A DNA stretch of 64,000 bases from an uncultured Sphingomonadaceae bacterium (GTDB taxonomy: Bacteria; Pseudomonadota; Alphaproteobacteria; Sphingomonadales; Sphingomonadaceae): the NCBI GenBank assembly GCA_913060895.1, contig CAJXSN010000007.1, positions 1-64,000 on the forward strand. The letters run 5' to 3'. The notes under the pieces were generated by a model that saw nothing but the letters and a program-made list of their open reading frames with translations, was not told where the DNA came from and did no database searches. Below, one piece after another: positions 17,235 through 26,329 of the stretch (positions are counted from its first letter, which is position 1; each line of letters starts with the position of its first letter). A program made the translations under genes and the position numbers.

Positions 17235-18470
17235 ATGCGCAGCAATTATCTCTTCACGTCCGAAAGTGTTTCCGAAGGTCACCCCGACAAGGTTTCCGAC
17301 CAGATATCCGACGCTATCGTTGATCTGATGCTGGCCAAGGATTCCCAGTCGCGTGTCGCCTGCGAAACCATGACGACGACGCAGCGCGTTATCCTCTCCG
17401 GTGAAATCCGCTGTGCCCCGATGTATGATGCACACAATACGGACTGGGCGGAAAACGGCGGTTGGGCTCCCGGCGCGAAAGAGGAAATCGAGCAGGCCGT
17501 GCGCCGCACAGTGCGCGAAATCGGTTACGAGCAGGATGGGTTCCACTGGAAGACGCTGACTTTCGAAAACCACCTTCACGGCCAGTCGTCCGAAATTGCG
17601 CAGGGCGTCGATGCCAGCGGTAACAAGGATGAAGGCGCAGGGGACCAGGGCATCATGTTCGGTTTTGCCTGCGACGAAACGCCCGATTTGATGCCGGCCA
17701 CGCTCGATTACAGTCACAAGATTCTCGAACAGCTTGCCGCCGACCGCAAAAGCGGTACCGCCCCATTTCTGGAGCCTGATGCGAAAAGCCAGCTTTCGCT
17801 ACGGTACAAGGATGGCAAACCGGTGGAATGCACTGCGGTGGTCGTCTCGACCCAGCACGGCAAGGGCTATGACGAGGGCGAGAAAGAAGCCGAGCTAAAG
17901 AGCTATGTAAAAGATGTCGTCTCCGGCATCCTGCCCGAAGGCTGGCTGCGCGAAACCACCCAGTGGCATATCAATCCGACCGGCGCGTTTGAAATTGGCG
18001 GCCCCGACGGCGATGCCGGCCTGACCGGACGCAAGATTATCGTCGACACCTATGGCGGCGCAGCACCCCACGGCGGCGGCGCGTTTTCAGGTAAGGACCC
18101 GACAAAGGTCGATCGTTCGGCAGCGTATATTACCCGCTATCTGGCTAAGAACATCGTGGCCGCCGGCCTCGCGACGCGCTGCACGATCCAGCTGGCCTAT
18201 GCTATCGGCGTGTCGAAGCCACTGTCGCTCTATGTCGACACGCATGGCACCGGGACCGTTTCGGAGGAGAAGCTGGAAACGGCGATCAACAGCATCGAAA
18301 AGCTGGGCGGTCTGACACCGCGCGGCATTCGCATGCATCTGGGCCTGAACAAGCCAATCTACCGGAAAAGCGCTGCCTATGGCCATTTCGGCCGCACCGC
18401 CGATGGCGAGCATTTCCCTTGGGAGCGCACCGATCTGGTGGACGATCTGAAAGCAGCTGTGGCTGGTTAA
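17235..18470 (+). CDS. metK: S-adenosylmethionine synthase
   Basis: MetK makes S-adenosylmethionine from methionine and ATP. The 411-residue protein has the N-terminal [19 protein letters not shown] motif, the hexapeptide-type [10 protein letters not shown] (about 136-145) and the P-loop-like [16 protein letters not shown] (about 280-295). The length is slightly above the E. coli enzyme (384), which is usual for Alphaproteobacteria. It lies downstream of lnt on the same strand and ends at a terminator shared with the convergent gene. Confidence 0.97.
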   Translation: MRSNYLFTSESVSEGHPDKVSDQISDAIVDLMLAKDSQSRVACETMTTTQRVILSGEIRCAPMYDAHNTDWAENGGWAPGAKEEIEQAVRRTVREIGYEQDGFHWKTLTFENHLHGQSSEIAQGVDASGNKDEGAGDQGIMFGFACDETPDLMPATLDYSHKILEQLAADRKSGTAPFLEPDAKSQLSLRYKDGKPVECTAVVVSTQHGKGYDEGEKEAELKSYVKDVVSGILPEGWLRETTQWHINPTGAFEIGGPDGDAGLTGRKIIVDTYGGAAPHGGGAFSGKDPTKVDRSAAYITRYLAKNIVAAGLATRCTIQLAYAIGVSKPLSLYVDTHGTGTVSEEKLETAINSIEKLGGLTPRGIRMHLGLNKPIYRKSAAYGHFGRTADGEHFPWERTDLVDDLKAAVAG

Positions 18471-18477
18471 ATGAAGA

Positions 18478-18503
18478 AAGGGCGGCCTGTGAAGACCGCC
18501 CTT
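18478..18503. terminator. Bidirectional terminator between metK and a convergent gene
   Basis: AAGGGCGG pairs with CCGCCCTT around a 10-base loop. On the plus strand CGCTTTCTCTT follows; on the minus strand TTTCTTCATTT follows. It can serve both metK and the small membrane protein gene ending at 18535. Confidence 0.7.
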
Positions 18504-18534
18504 CGCTTTCTCTTGGTCTTCCACCGTAAGACAT

Positions 18535-18912
18535 TCAGACGTTTTGCGCGCCCATATCTTCGCGCAGCCAGCCTCCGACCTTGCGCCCAAATTTGGCAAC
18601 AGCATTCATGTTGAAGAAGTGCATGAGGCCAAGGACCACGACCACCAGTCCAATCTTGCTCGACAGAAAGCGGATTGCATCTGCGGTGTTAGCCGGAGCG
18701 TCGCCGAACCGCAGCGTCAGCAGAATCCATCCCAGATTGACGAGATAAAATCCGACCACCAAAAGATGGTTGGTCGATCGCGCCAGCGTATCGTCATGTC
18801 CGAAGCACTCTTTCAAAAATACGATCCCATTCTTCGAAAGCGTGCGAGCGACCCAGATCGTAAGCCCGACACTGACTGCGAGATAGATGATATAAGCAGG
18901 AACGAGATACAT
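18535..18912 (-). CDS. Small integral membrane protein of unknown function
   Basis: A 125-residue protein with three likely membrane helices: residues 3-22, about 46-66, and about 88-105 (IGLVVVVLGLMHFFNMNAV). Between the first two is a charged loop (FLKECFGHDDTLARS). The start is firm, with a perfect AGGAG followed by a 7-base spacer. I recognise no characterised family. The promoter region contains an inverted repeat nearly identical to one in front of the GbsR/MarR-type regulator gene upstream, so it is probably a target of that regulator. Confidence 0.75.
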   Translation of the reverse strand: MYLVPAYIIYLAVSVGLTIWVARTLSKNGIVFLKECFGHDDTLARSTNHLLVVGFYLVNLGWILLTLRFGDAPANTADAIRFLSSKIGLVVVVLGLMHFFNMNAVAKFGRKVGGWLREDMGAQNV

Positions 18913-18927
18913 TTTAAACTCCTGTCA

Positions 18928-18945
18928 TTTCTGAAATAAGAGAAA
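18928..18945 (-). promoter_or_regulatory. Putative operator, copy 1 (membrane protein gene)
   Basis: TTTCTG-AAATAA-GAGAAA, 15 bases before the start codon of the 125-residue membrane protein. It matches the copy at 19568-19585 in 16 of 18 bases. Confidence 0.6.
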
Positions 18946-18997
18946 TAGGTAGGTGAAATTCAAGATCAGCAGTGTGGCACTCCCTGATATTATTGGA

Positions 18998-19537
18998 TTA
19001 GATTGGGGATTTGCCGCCACCAGGGATCAGCCGCGCAACGCGGCTTCCCAGCTTCATCAGCGTGACGAGCGTGGACTTGGGGAGGCGCCGGACATCCGCA
19101 TACCATCCCGCCAGATTGTCGATAAAATCGTGCATCCGGCCGATCCGTTCGTGCACGTGATTCGGCACATCTGGGCGGCCTTTCAGGCTTTCTGCCAATT
19201 CGCCAAGTAAATGAATGGTCGGATCGATTTCCCGCTTTTTCCGCTCAGCAGTGATCTTCATGAGCATGTCCCACAGATCAGCGTCGGCTATGAAATGATC
19301 GCGCCTGTCGCCCTCGACGTGGACCCGCCTGACGATCTGGTAGGATTGCAATTCTTTCAGGCCGTTCGACACATTGGAACGCGCAAGGCCCAATGCCTCG
19401 CAAATCTCCTCAGCGTGCCGCGGCTGTCTGGACAAATACAACAGAGCATGGACCTGAGCGACAGAACGATTGACGCCCCACTGGCTGCCCATTTCACCCC
19501 AATGAAGGATGAAAGCGCGTACTTCGGAGATGTCCAT
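18998..19537 (-). CDS. GbsR/MarR-type transcriptional regulator
   Basis: A 179-residue protein (189 if the upstream TTG at 19567 is used) with one winged helix-turn-helix. The HTH is around residues 40-80 of the ATG form, with the pattern HAEEICEALGLARSNVSNGLKELQSYQIVRRV. This resembles the GbsR branch of MarR-like regulators: WGVNRSVAQVHALLYLS before the HTH, then a wing with EGDRRDHF and a helical C-terminal dimerisation region. A palindrome lies immediately before the TTG and 31 bases before the ATG. I prefer the ATG because the operator is then fully outside the gene. The ligand is unknown. Confidence 0.82.
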   Translation of the reverse strand: MDISEVRAFILHWGEMGSQWGVNRSVAQVHALLYLSRQPRHAEEICEALGLARSNVSNGLKELQSYQIVRRVHVEGDRRDHFIADADLWDMLMKITAERKKREIDPTIHLLGELAESLKGRPDVPNHVHERIGRMHDFIDNLAGWYADVRRLPKSTLVTLMKLGSRVARLIPGGGKSPI

Positions 19538-19567
19538 TATGTCGGCCACAACTCGAACCTTTCTCAA

Positions 19568-19585
19568 TTTCTGAAATTACAGAAA
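19568..19585 (-). promoter_or_regulatory. Putative operator, copy 2 (regulator gene)
   Basis: TTTCTG-AAATTA-CAGAAA is a perfect 6-bp inverted repeat with a 6-base spacer in front of the regulator gene. It fits autoregulation by a dimeric winged-helix protein. Confidence 0.6.
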
Positions 19586-19621
19586 CAACAGAGAGTGTCA
19601 AGTCGCTCGCGTGCTTGGGCA

Positions 19622-20794
19622 TTAGTCAGGCGGTGTGTCTGACCCCAGCAAAGGCGAGGCCCGGTCCAGCGCCAGCTCTGCAGCTGAAAATGCGATCGGG
19701 CTGCGCACTCCGGGGATACCGTCCAGTTCTACCTTCATCCCTCTCGCCTCGACCTGCCTGTCCGCAAACACTTTATCGATCGGGTTGATCGGCCCGGCGG
19801 GGATGCCGGCGGCGGCGCAGGCTTCCAGTAAGTCCGCCAATGTACGGCCTGCGGTGGCCTCTGCAATAATGGTATCCAGCGCGGTCCGGTTGGCCAGACG
19901 GCCCTCGTTCACAGCAAAGCGGGCATCGCTCAGCAAATCATCACGCCCCAACACAGTCAGCAATTTGCGGAACAGTCCGTCGTTGGCCGGTGCCAGCACG
20001 ATCTGGCCGTCGCTGGTCGGAAACACTCCATAAGCGCTGACCTGCGCGTGCTCGTTACCCATGCGAGGCGGGTTCTCGCCGGTAGCAAACAGATGCATCG
20101 CCTGACTGGCCAGCAGGCCGACAGAGCAGTCCAGCAGTGCCATATCGACATGCTGGCCTTTGCCCTGCATCGGCCCGGCGCGGTCACGCATCGCCAGAGC
20201 CGACTGGATGCCGATCACCGAATATAGCCCGCAAGTCAGGTCGGATATGGAGATACCCATCTTCATTGGCTGGCCATCCGGTTCCCCCGTGAGCGCCATG
20301 AACCCGCTCATGCCCTGAATGACGAAATCATATCCTGCTTCATGCGCCCGCGGCCCGGTTTGCCCGAAGCCGGTGATTGAGCAATAGACGAGGCCCGGAT
20401 TGGCCGCAGACAAGGATGAATAATCAAGGCCGAACTTTGCCAATGTGCCGGTTTTGAAATTCTCGATCACTACATCCGCATCGGCGGCCAGCGCTTTGAC
20501 CCTTTTCAGATCCTCTGTATCCCTGAAATCGGCGACTACACTGCGTTTACCGCGATTGCAGGCGTGATAGTAGGCCGCCTCCCGCACAGTTTCGCCATCC
20601 GGTCCTTCGCGCTCGATCCATGGCGGACCCCACAGGCGTGTGCCATCGCCTTCAGGGCTTTCCACCTTGATGACATCGGCGCCGAGATCGGCGAGCGTCT
20701 GCCCGACCCAGGGCCCGGCGAGAACTCGCGCCAGTTCCAGCACTTTCAGCCCCGCATGAGGAGCGTCGGGGTTGCGTGGATGATCCAGCCACAT
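19622..20794 (-). CDS. Class III (CaiB/BaiF-type) CoA-transferase
   Basis: A 390-residue member of the formyl-CoA transferase family, which moves CoA between carboxylic acids. It opens with LKVLELARVLAGPWVGQTLADLGADVIKVE, the family's N-terminal signature. It also has GFGQTGP and YDFVIQGMSGFM motifs and a probable catalytic aspartate at 185 (GISISDLTCG), matching the GDS region of formyl-CoA transferase. The substrate is unknown. Its start is 5 bases from the end of the flavoprotein gene upstream, so they are in one operon with scoB. Confidence 0.88.
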   Translation of the reverse strand: MWLDHPRNPDAPHAGLKVLELARVLAGPWVGQTLADLGADVIKVESPEGDGTRLWGPPWIEREGPDGETVREAAYYHACNRGKRSVVADFRDTEDLKRVKALAADADVVIENFKTGTLAKFGLDYSSLSAANPGLVYCSITGFGQTGPRAHEAGYDFVIQGMSGFMALTGEPDGQPMKMGISISDLTCGLYSVIGIQSALAMRDRAGPMQGKGQHVDMALLDCSVGLLASQAMHLFATGENPPRMGNEHAQVSAYGVFPTSDGQIVLAPANDGLFRKLLTVLGRDDLLSDARFAVNEGRLANRTALDTIIAEATAGRTLADLLEACAAAGIPAGPINPIDKVFADRQVEARGMKVELDGIPGVRSPIAFSAAELALDRASPLLGSDTPPD

Positions 20795-20799
20795 GCCGC

Positions 20800-21939
20800 T
20801 CAGCCCTGTTCCAGTAGACCTGAAAGTCCCTCGACTGCAGCCAGAAATTCCTCGCGGAAATCCATCACGACCTGTCTGCTGGAACGGACATCTTCGACCA
20901 GCCCTACCCCCTGTCCGACAAAATAGCTGACCAGATCGCGGGCCTCTTCGTTACCTGCTGCCGCTGCCCGTTCGACGCGTGCAAACGCAGGTTCGGAAAC
21001 CATGCCCATCAACGGCATTGGCAGGGTGCCCGGACCTTCTGCGGCCTCCCATGCTTCATGCCATGCGGTTTTAAGCTGACGCGCAGGTTTGCCCGTACGG
21101 CTGCGTGATCGAACAGTGTCGCGGCTGCGCGCAGCGACCATTTTATCGCGGAAGGTTTCGGATGTTTCGGCCTCCGGCGTCGCGAGCCAGACAGATCCGG
21201 TCCACGCGCCTTGAGCGCCCGCCGCCATCATTCCGGCCATTTGACCGCCGGTCATAATACCGCCGGCCGCCAGAACGGGAATGTCGTATCCGGCCTGGCC
21301 AAGGGCACGAGTGACTTCGGGGATGAGGACCAGGGTGGAAACTTCGCCGCAATGCCCGCCAGCTTCGCCGCCTTGTGCCACGATAATGTCGACACCGGCT
21401 TCGGCCTGCCGGATTGCATGCTCTTTGGCCCCGACAAGCGCAGCGACCGGGACGCCGCGCGCCTTCCCCTCGGCAATCATTGAGGCCGGGGCGATGCCCA
21501 AAGCATTGGCAATCAGTTTGATCGGGTGACGGAACGCTACCTCCATCAACGCCAAGCCGTTTTCCGGTGTAATTCCCATCCGTTCGTGCAGGATCGGCAT
21601 CTGAGCTTCAGGCGCGATGCCGTATTGTCCCAGCACTTCGTTGGCGAAGGTTTGATAGGATGGATCAATCGCCTGAGCGCGGGTCTTGTTATCGGCAAGG
21701 TTTGCCACACTGGGATCGATCACTTCGGGGACCAATACATCGACGCCGTAGGGCGCGCCATCGACATGAGCATCAATCCACGCCAGTTCCTCCTCCAGCG
21801 CATCGGGGCTGAAGCGGGTCGCCCCAAGCACGCCAAATCCGCCTGCCTTGCTGACAGCGGCCACCACATCACGGCAATGGGAGAAAGCGAAAAGTGGAAA
21901 ATTCGCGCCGGTCATTTCGCAAATGCGGTTCATCGCCAT
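20800..21939 (-). CDS. Nitronate monooxygenase-like FMN flavoprotein
   Basis: A 379-residue TIM-barrel flavoprotein of the 2-nitropropane dioxygenase/nitronate monooxygenase superfamily. The barrel shows SKAGGFGVLGA near the N-terminus, VDIIVAQGGEAGGHCG (FMN phosphate and active-site region) and IPVLAAGGIMTGGQMAGMMAAGAQGAWTGSVWLATPEA. The last motif is the usual phosphate-binding part of the family. Its place between two types of CoA-transferase suggests a role in acyl-CoA or nitro/short-chain acid metabolism rather than nitronate detoxification as such. It lies 16 bases after scoB. Confidence 0.85.
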   Translation of the reverse strand: MAMNRICEMTGANFPLFAFSHCRDVVAAVSKAGGFGVLGATRFSPDALEEELAWIDAHVDGAPYGVDVLVPEVIDPSVANLADNKTRAQAIDPSYQTFANEVLGQYGIAPEAQMPILHERMGITPENGLALMEVAFRHPIKLIANALGIAPASMIAEGKARGVPVAALVGAKEHAIRQAEAGVDIIVAQGGEAGGHCGEVSTLVLIPEVTRALGQAGYDIPVLAAGGIMTGGQMAGMMAAGAQGAWTGSVWLATPEAETSETFRDKMVAARSRDTVRSRSRTGKPARQLKTAWHEAWEAAEGPGTLPMPLMGMVSEPAFARVERAAAAGNEEARDLVSYFVGQGVGLVEDVRSSRQVVMDFREEFLAAVEGLSGLLEQG

Positions 21940-21955
21940 AATCGTAATCCTATCC

Positions 21956-22606
<651 letters not shown>

Positions 22607-22887
22607 GTCGAAGTCGCTTTCAGTCGAGAGGGGTGGGAGCCGGAAACGAGTGTGTTCCAATCAGGCGTTCCAGCGTCACGGCATCGTTTGGAATGCGCAG
22701 GTAGTTATGGAGTTCGCCAAAATCGGAGCGCTCGTTACCCGAAAAGGCAACAACGCAATTCGCCGCTGCAGAAACGCGGCGCAGACTCATTGCACCGTGG
22801 CTTCCTTGCCAGTGTTTGTAGTGGAGGATACCGGCGCGCACAGAGTGGGCTTATCTGCGCACGCGGCCATCCCTATCCTGATCGAAT
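22607..22887 (-). other. 281-base gap between scoA and scoB
   Basis: A gap of this size inside a normally tight gene pair is unusual. The only open frame is a possible 56-residue product at 22620-22790 (ATG with AAGGAAGCC upstream), which I do not recognise and do not call. I see no clear hairpin or promoter. Confidence 0.4.
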
Positions 22888-23595
22888 TCATGCTGCTTCC
22901 TTTTCCCGGACCGTGCGGAACTCGATTTTCTTGTCATACGGCGCGCCAACTATCATCCGCTGGACGAAGACGCCCGGCAGGTGGATGCAATCGGGATCGA
23001 GCGATCCGGCAGGGACGATTTCCTCCACCTCCACCACGCAGACTTTGCCGCAAGTGGCAGCAGGTTGGTTGAAGTTGCGAGCGGTTTTGCGGAACACGAC
23101 ATTGCCGGTTTCGTCTGCCTTCCAGGCCTTAACGATAGCGAGGTCGGCAAATATGCCTTCTTCCAGCAAATAGTCTTCCCCGCCAAAGTTCTTGACTTCC
23201 TTGCCTTCGGCGACCTGTGTGCCAACACCCGTTTTGGTGTAGAAGCCGGGAATACCCGCGCCGCCTGCCCGCATCCGTTCGGCCAGCGTGCCTTGGGGGC
23301 AAAATTCGACTTCCATTTCGCCAGCGAGAAACTGCCGCTCGAATTCCTTGTTCTCGCCCACATAGGATGCGATCATCTTCGCAACCTGTTTCGTGCGCAG
23401 CAGCTTGCCGATACCTTCGTTGTCGATGCCTGCATTGTTACTGGCGAAAGTCAGACCGGTCACTCCACTGTCGCGGATGGCGTCCAGCAATCTCTCGGGA
23501 ATTCCACACAGGCCAAAGCCCCCGCTGGCGACCAGCATATCGTTGCGAAGGAGCCCGTCGAGGGCGGCTGCGGCGTCAGGGTAAAGCTTGTTCAT
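22888..23595 (-). CDS. scoA: 3-oxoacid CoA-transferase subunit A
   Basis: The A subunit of the class I CoA-transferase, which binds the CoA substrate. The 235 residues include VASGGFGLCGIPERL (the glycine-rich N-terminal signature of the family), FASNNAGIDNEGIGKLL and the CPQGTLAERMRAGGAGIPGFYT block. With ScoB it would interconvert acetoacetyl-CoA (or a similar 3-oxoacyl-CoA) and succinate/succinyl-CoA. It is the first gene of the minus-strand cluster ending with the class III CoA-transferase. Confidence 0.93.
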   Translation of the reverse strand: MNKLYPDAAAALDGLLRNDMLVASGGFGLCGIPERLLDAIRDSGVTGLTFASNNAGIDNEGIGKLLRTKQVAKMIASYVGENKEFERQFLAGEMEVEFCPQGTLAERMRAGGAGIPGFYTKTGVGTQVAEGKEVKNFGGEDYLLEEGIFADLAIVKAWKADETGNVVFRKTARNFNQPAATCGKVCVVEVEEIVPAGSLDPDCIHLPGVFVQRMIVGAPYDKKIEFRTVREKEAA

Positions 23596-23687
23596 GAAGT
23601 CTCCAATGCGGAGCGTCGGTGTTAGAATGTGCGCCCGTTTCTGTCACCCCTCTGGAAACAAGGAGGTGCATCTGGCGAAAGCCTGTG

Positions 23688-23702
23688 TTGCATTTTACGC
23701 AA
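23688..23702. promoter_or_regulatory. Inverted repeat upstream of scoA
   Basis: TTGC-ATTTTAC-GCAA lies about 95 bases before the scoA start and within the gap before the Cdc48 gene. Its size fits a TetR- or GntR-type operator. It could control scoA or the plus-strand transcript downstream. Confidence 0.3.
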
Positions 23703-23749
23703 CGCACCTTGATCCTTTCGCACTTGCACAAAATCTTGCTGCACTGCAC

Positions 23750-23822
23750 ATAGGGCGTGCCTTTACAGGCATCCTCTCCCAAACTTATCCAGCCCGGCAG
23801 GTCATCCTGCCGGGCTTTTTTT
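23750..23822 (+). ncRNA. Candidate small RNA ending in a strong terminator
   Basis: A 351-base gap between the divergent scoA and Cdc48 genes has no plausible plus-strand gene, yet holds a strong plus-strand terminator at 23791-23822. Before it is a short hairpin TGCCT-TTAC-AGGCA (23758-23771), then an unpaired TCCTCTCCC (23772-23780) that could pair with Shine-Dalgarno sequences. A weak promoter candidate is TTGCAC at 23724 with ACATAG at 23748. The layout (hairpin, C/U-rich single strand, terminator) is common in trans-acting small RNAs. Confidence 0.4.
23791..23822 (+). terminator. Strong intrinsic terminator without an upstream gene
   Basis: AGCCCGGCAGG-TCAT-CCTGCCGGGCT forms an 11-bp perfect stem with a 4-base loop and runs into a T-tract of seven. 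The T-tract is on the plus strand only, so it does not serve scoA. Confidence 0.85.
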
Positions 23823-23946
23823 ATGCTCGGTCTCATCGGGGATTGCCGGTCGGTAGACCGAATTGCTGGCCTCATCCATTTGAAAGCTCGGACGCTCGCT
23901 CTTAGCTAGGCGTTTGATACGCAGATAAACAGCCAAAGGATGACAT

Positions 23947-26286
23947 ATGGCCGACGACGAAACAGCAACCGAAGAAAAGCAGGCAAGACTGCAGGTTGCA
24001 GCGGCGCGGCAGGAGGAAAGCGGACAGGGCATCGCCCGAATGCCGCGCTCAGCCTTCCAGTTGCTCGGCATCACCGAAGGCGATGTGGTGGAGATCACTG
24101 GCAAGCGAACCACTGTCGCCGTCGCAATGGCTACATATGATGAAGACCAGTCGCTCGATGTCGTTCGCCTGGATGGCTTGCAGCGCGGCAATGCCGAAGC
24201 TGGGTCGGGCGAGCATGTTGTAATCCGTGCTGCTCAATCGCGCCCTGCGACACGCGTAGTGTTTGCCCCGGCAAATCGAGAGATGCGTCTTCAGGGCCCA
24301 ACGCAGGCTTTGCAGCGCAACTTCTTCCGTAAACCTCTGCTGGCTGGCGATCTGGTGGCCACGACTGGCCAGCAGCCGGTGCAGAATATGCCGCCCGAAG
24401 TGCGCCGGATGTTCAATGCGCCTGCTTATGCTCTCACCCAGATTCGTCTGTCGGTTGTCAGCACTACTCCCAAAGGCATCGTCCATATCGACGAGAATAC
24501 AGAGGTCGAGTTGCGTGCGGAATTCGAGGCACCGAGGGATGCCCGCGCCGTGGTGAACTATGACGATGTCGGCGGAATCGACGATACCATCCAGCAATTG
24601 CGCGAAATGGTGGAACTGCCCCTGCGCTATCCCGAACTGTTTACCCGGTTAGGCGTAGATCCGCCAAAGGGCGTCTTGCTGCACGGTCCGCCGGGAACCG
24701 GCAAGACGCGGCTGGCGCAGGCTGTGGCCAATGAATCGGATGCCGATTTCTCTATCATCAATGGCCCTGAGATCATGGGTTCGGGCTACGGCGAGAGCGA
24801 GAAGCGGCTGCGCGAAGTGTTCGAGAAAGCATCGAAGAACGCGCCTGCGATCATCTTCATCGACGAAATCGATTCGATTGCGCCCAAACGGGACCAAGTG
24901 GCAGGCGAGGCGGAAAAGCGTCTGGTAGCCCAATTGCTGACCCTGATGGACGGGTTGGAATCGCGCGCCAACGTGGTCGTGATTGCTGCCACCAATCGGC
25001 CCGATGCAATAGACGAAGCGCTGCGCCGTCCGGGCCGGTTTGATCGTGAAATCGTGATCGGCGTACCGGACGAGAAAGGTCGCCGCGAAATATTGGCGAT
25101 CCACACACGCGGTATGCCGTTGGGAGACCGGGTGGAGCTGAATGAACTTGCGCGGATGACCTACGGCTTTGTCGGCGCCGACATTGCTGCGCTGGCACGC
25201 GAGGCGGCCATCGATGCGGTACGCCGTATAATGCCGCGGCTCGATCTGGACGAGCGGACGGTTCCGCCCGAAGTTCTGGAAGATCTGTGCGTCACGCGCG
25301 AGGATTTTCTGTCGGCCCTCAAGCGCATCCAGCCAAGCGCAATGCGCGAGGTGATGGTGCAGGTGCCGCAGGTCGGTTGGGACGATATCGGCGGAGTCGA
25401 TGACTCTATCGAGAAGCTGAAAGAGGGTATCGAACTGCCCATCAAGAACCAGGAGGCTTTTCGTCGTCTGGGTATCCGTCCGGCAAAGGGCTTCCTGCTA
25501 TATGGTCCACCCGGTACCGGCAAAACCCTGCTGGCCAAGGCTGTCGCAAAAGAAGCCGAAGCGAACTTCATTTCGATGAAGAGCAGCGACCTGTTGTCCA
25601 AATGGTATGGCGAAAGCGAACAGCAGATTGCAAAGATGTTCCAGCGTGCCCGCGCCGTTGCGCCTTGCGTCATTTTCATCGACGAAATCGATTCGCTTGT
25701 CCCTGCGCGGGGATCTTCCGGTATGGAGCCGCAGGTAACGGGCCGAGTGGTCAATACGGTGCTCGCTGAAATGGACGGTCTTGAAGAATTGCAATCCGTG
25801 GTAGTCATAGGTGCTACCAACCGTCCCACGCTGGTCGATCCGGCGTTGCTACGCCCGGGCCGGTTCGACGAGTTGGTCTATGTCGGCACGCCCGACAAAC
25901 AGGGCCGCGAGCAGATATTGGGCATCCACACATCCGAAATGCCGCTGGCAGAGGATGTGATACTGGCCGATGTGGCAAAGAAGACCGACAGGTTTACCGG
26001 CGCTGACCTGGAAGATGTCGTTCGCCGCGCCGGTTTGAATGCACTCGCCCGCGCCGGTGCGGACGTTAGCGAAGTAACGGCAGCCGACTTTACCGAAGCG
26101 TTGAAAGATAGCCGCGCGACGGTGACCAGCAAAATGGAAGCGGAATACAAAAAAATGCGTGGCGAACTGAAGAAGCGCGCTGCCGAAGCGATGCCAATCG
26201 GTTTTCTACATGATGGCATGGTAGAAAGTACCCGTGATAGCAAACATAGCGGCGAGCAAAAGATCGCTGCATCGGATGATCGTTGA
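23947..26286 (+). CDS. Cdc48/VAT-type double AAA+ ATPase
   Basis: A 779-residue homologue of archaeal VAT and eukaryotic p97, which unfold or extract proteins by ATP hydrolysis. The N-terminal region (about 10-190) has the double-psi barrel style RMPRSAFQLLGITEGDVVEI. D1 has Walker A GPPGTGKT at 247-254 and Walker B FIDEID at 304-309. D2 has Walker A at 520-527 and FIDEID at 577-582. Both domains keep the RPGRFD region with arginine fingers. Pore loops are GYGESE (Tyr281) and KWYGESE (Trp553, Tyr554), so both rings look able to thread protein. The C-terminal tail is charged and lacks the p97 HbYX-like end. AAAGGATG precedes the start. It is a single gene with its own gap on each side. Confidence 0.93.
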   Translation: MADDETATEEKQARLQVAAARQEESGQGIARMPRSAFQLLGITEGDVVEITGKRTTVAVAMATYDEDQSLDVVRLDGLQRGNAEAGSGEHVVIRAAQSRPATRVVFAPANREMRLQGPTQALQRNFFRKPLLAGDLVATTGQQPVQNMPPEVRRMFNAPAYALTQIRLSVVSTTPKGIVHIDENTEVELRAEFEAPRDARAVVNYDDVGGIDDTIQQLREMVELPLRYPELFTRLGVDPPKGVLLHGPPGTGKTRLAQAVANESDADFSIINGPEIMGSGYGESEKRLREVFEKASKNAPAIIFIDEIDSIAPKRDQVAGEAEKRLVAQLLTLMDGLESRANVVVIAATNRPDAIDEALRRPGRFDREIVIGVPDEKGRREILAIHTRGMPLGDRVELNELARMTYGFVGADIAALAREAAIDAVRRIMPRLDLDERTVPPEVLEDLCVTREDFLSALKRIQPSAMREVMVQVPQVGWDDIGGVDDSIEKLKEGIELPIKNQEAFRRLGIRPAKGFLLYGPPGTGKTLLAKAVAKEAEANFISMKSSDLLSKWYGESEQQIAKMFQRARAVAPCVIFIDEIDSLVPARGSSGMEPQVTGRVVNTVLAEMDGLEELQSVVVIGATNRPTLVDPALLRPGRFDELVYVGTPDKQGREQILGIHTSEMPLAEDVILADVAKKTDRFTGADLEDVVRRAGLNALARAGADVSEVTAADFTEALKDSRATVTSKMEAEYKKMRGELKKRAAEAMPIGFLHDGMVESTRDSKHSGEQKIAASDDR

Positions 26287-26329
26287 TATCATGAACGCCG
26301 CTTAGGTCGTTGAGGTATTAAAAGGACTA

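Noticed and set aside
22620-22790. 56-codon frame between scoA and scoB
   Set aside because: No recognisable similarity or motif and only a mediocre ribosome binding site. I kept the gap as a finding instead of calling a gene.
23588-23905. 105-codon plus-strand frame upstream of the Cdc48 gene
   Set aside because: It runs through the strong terminator and has no coding character or ribosome binding site.
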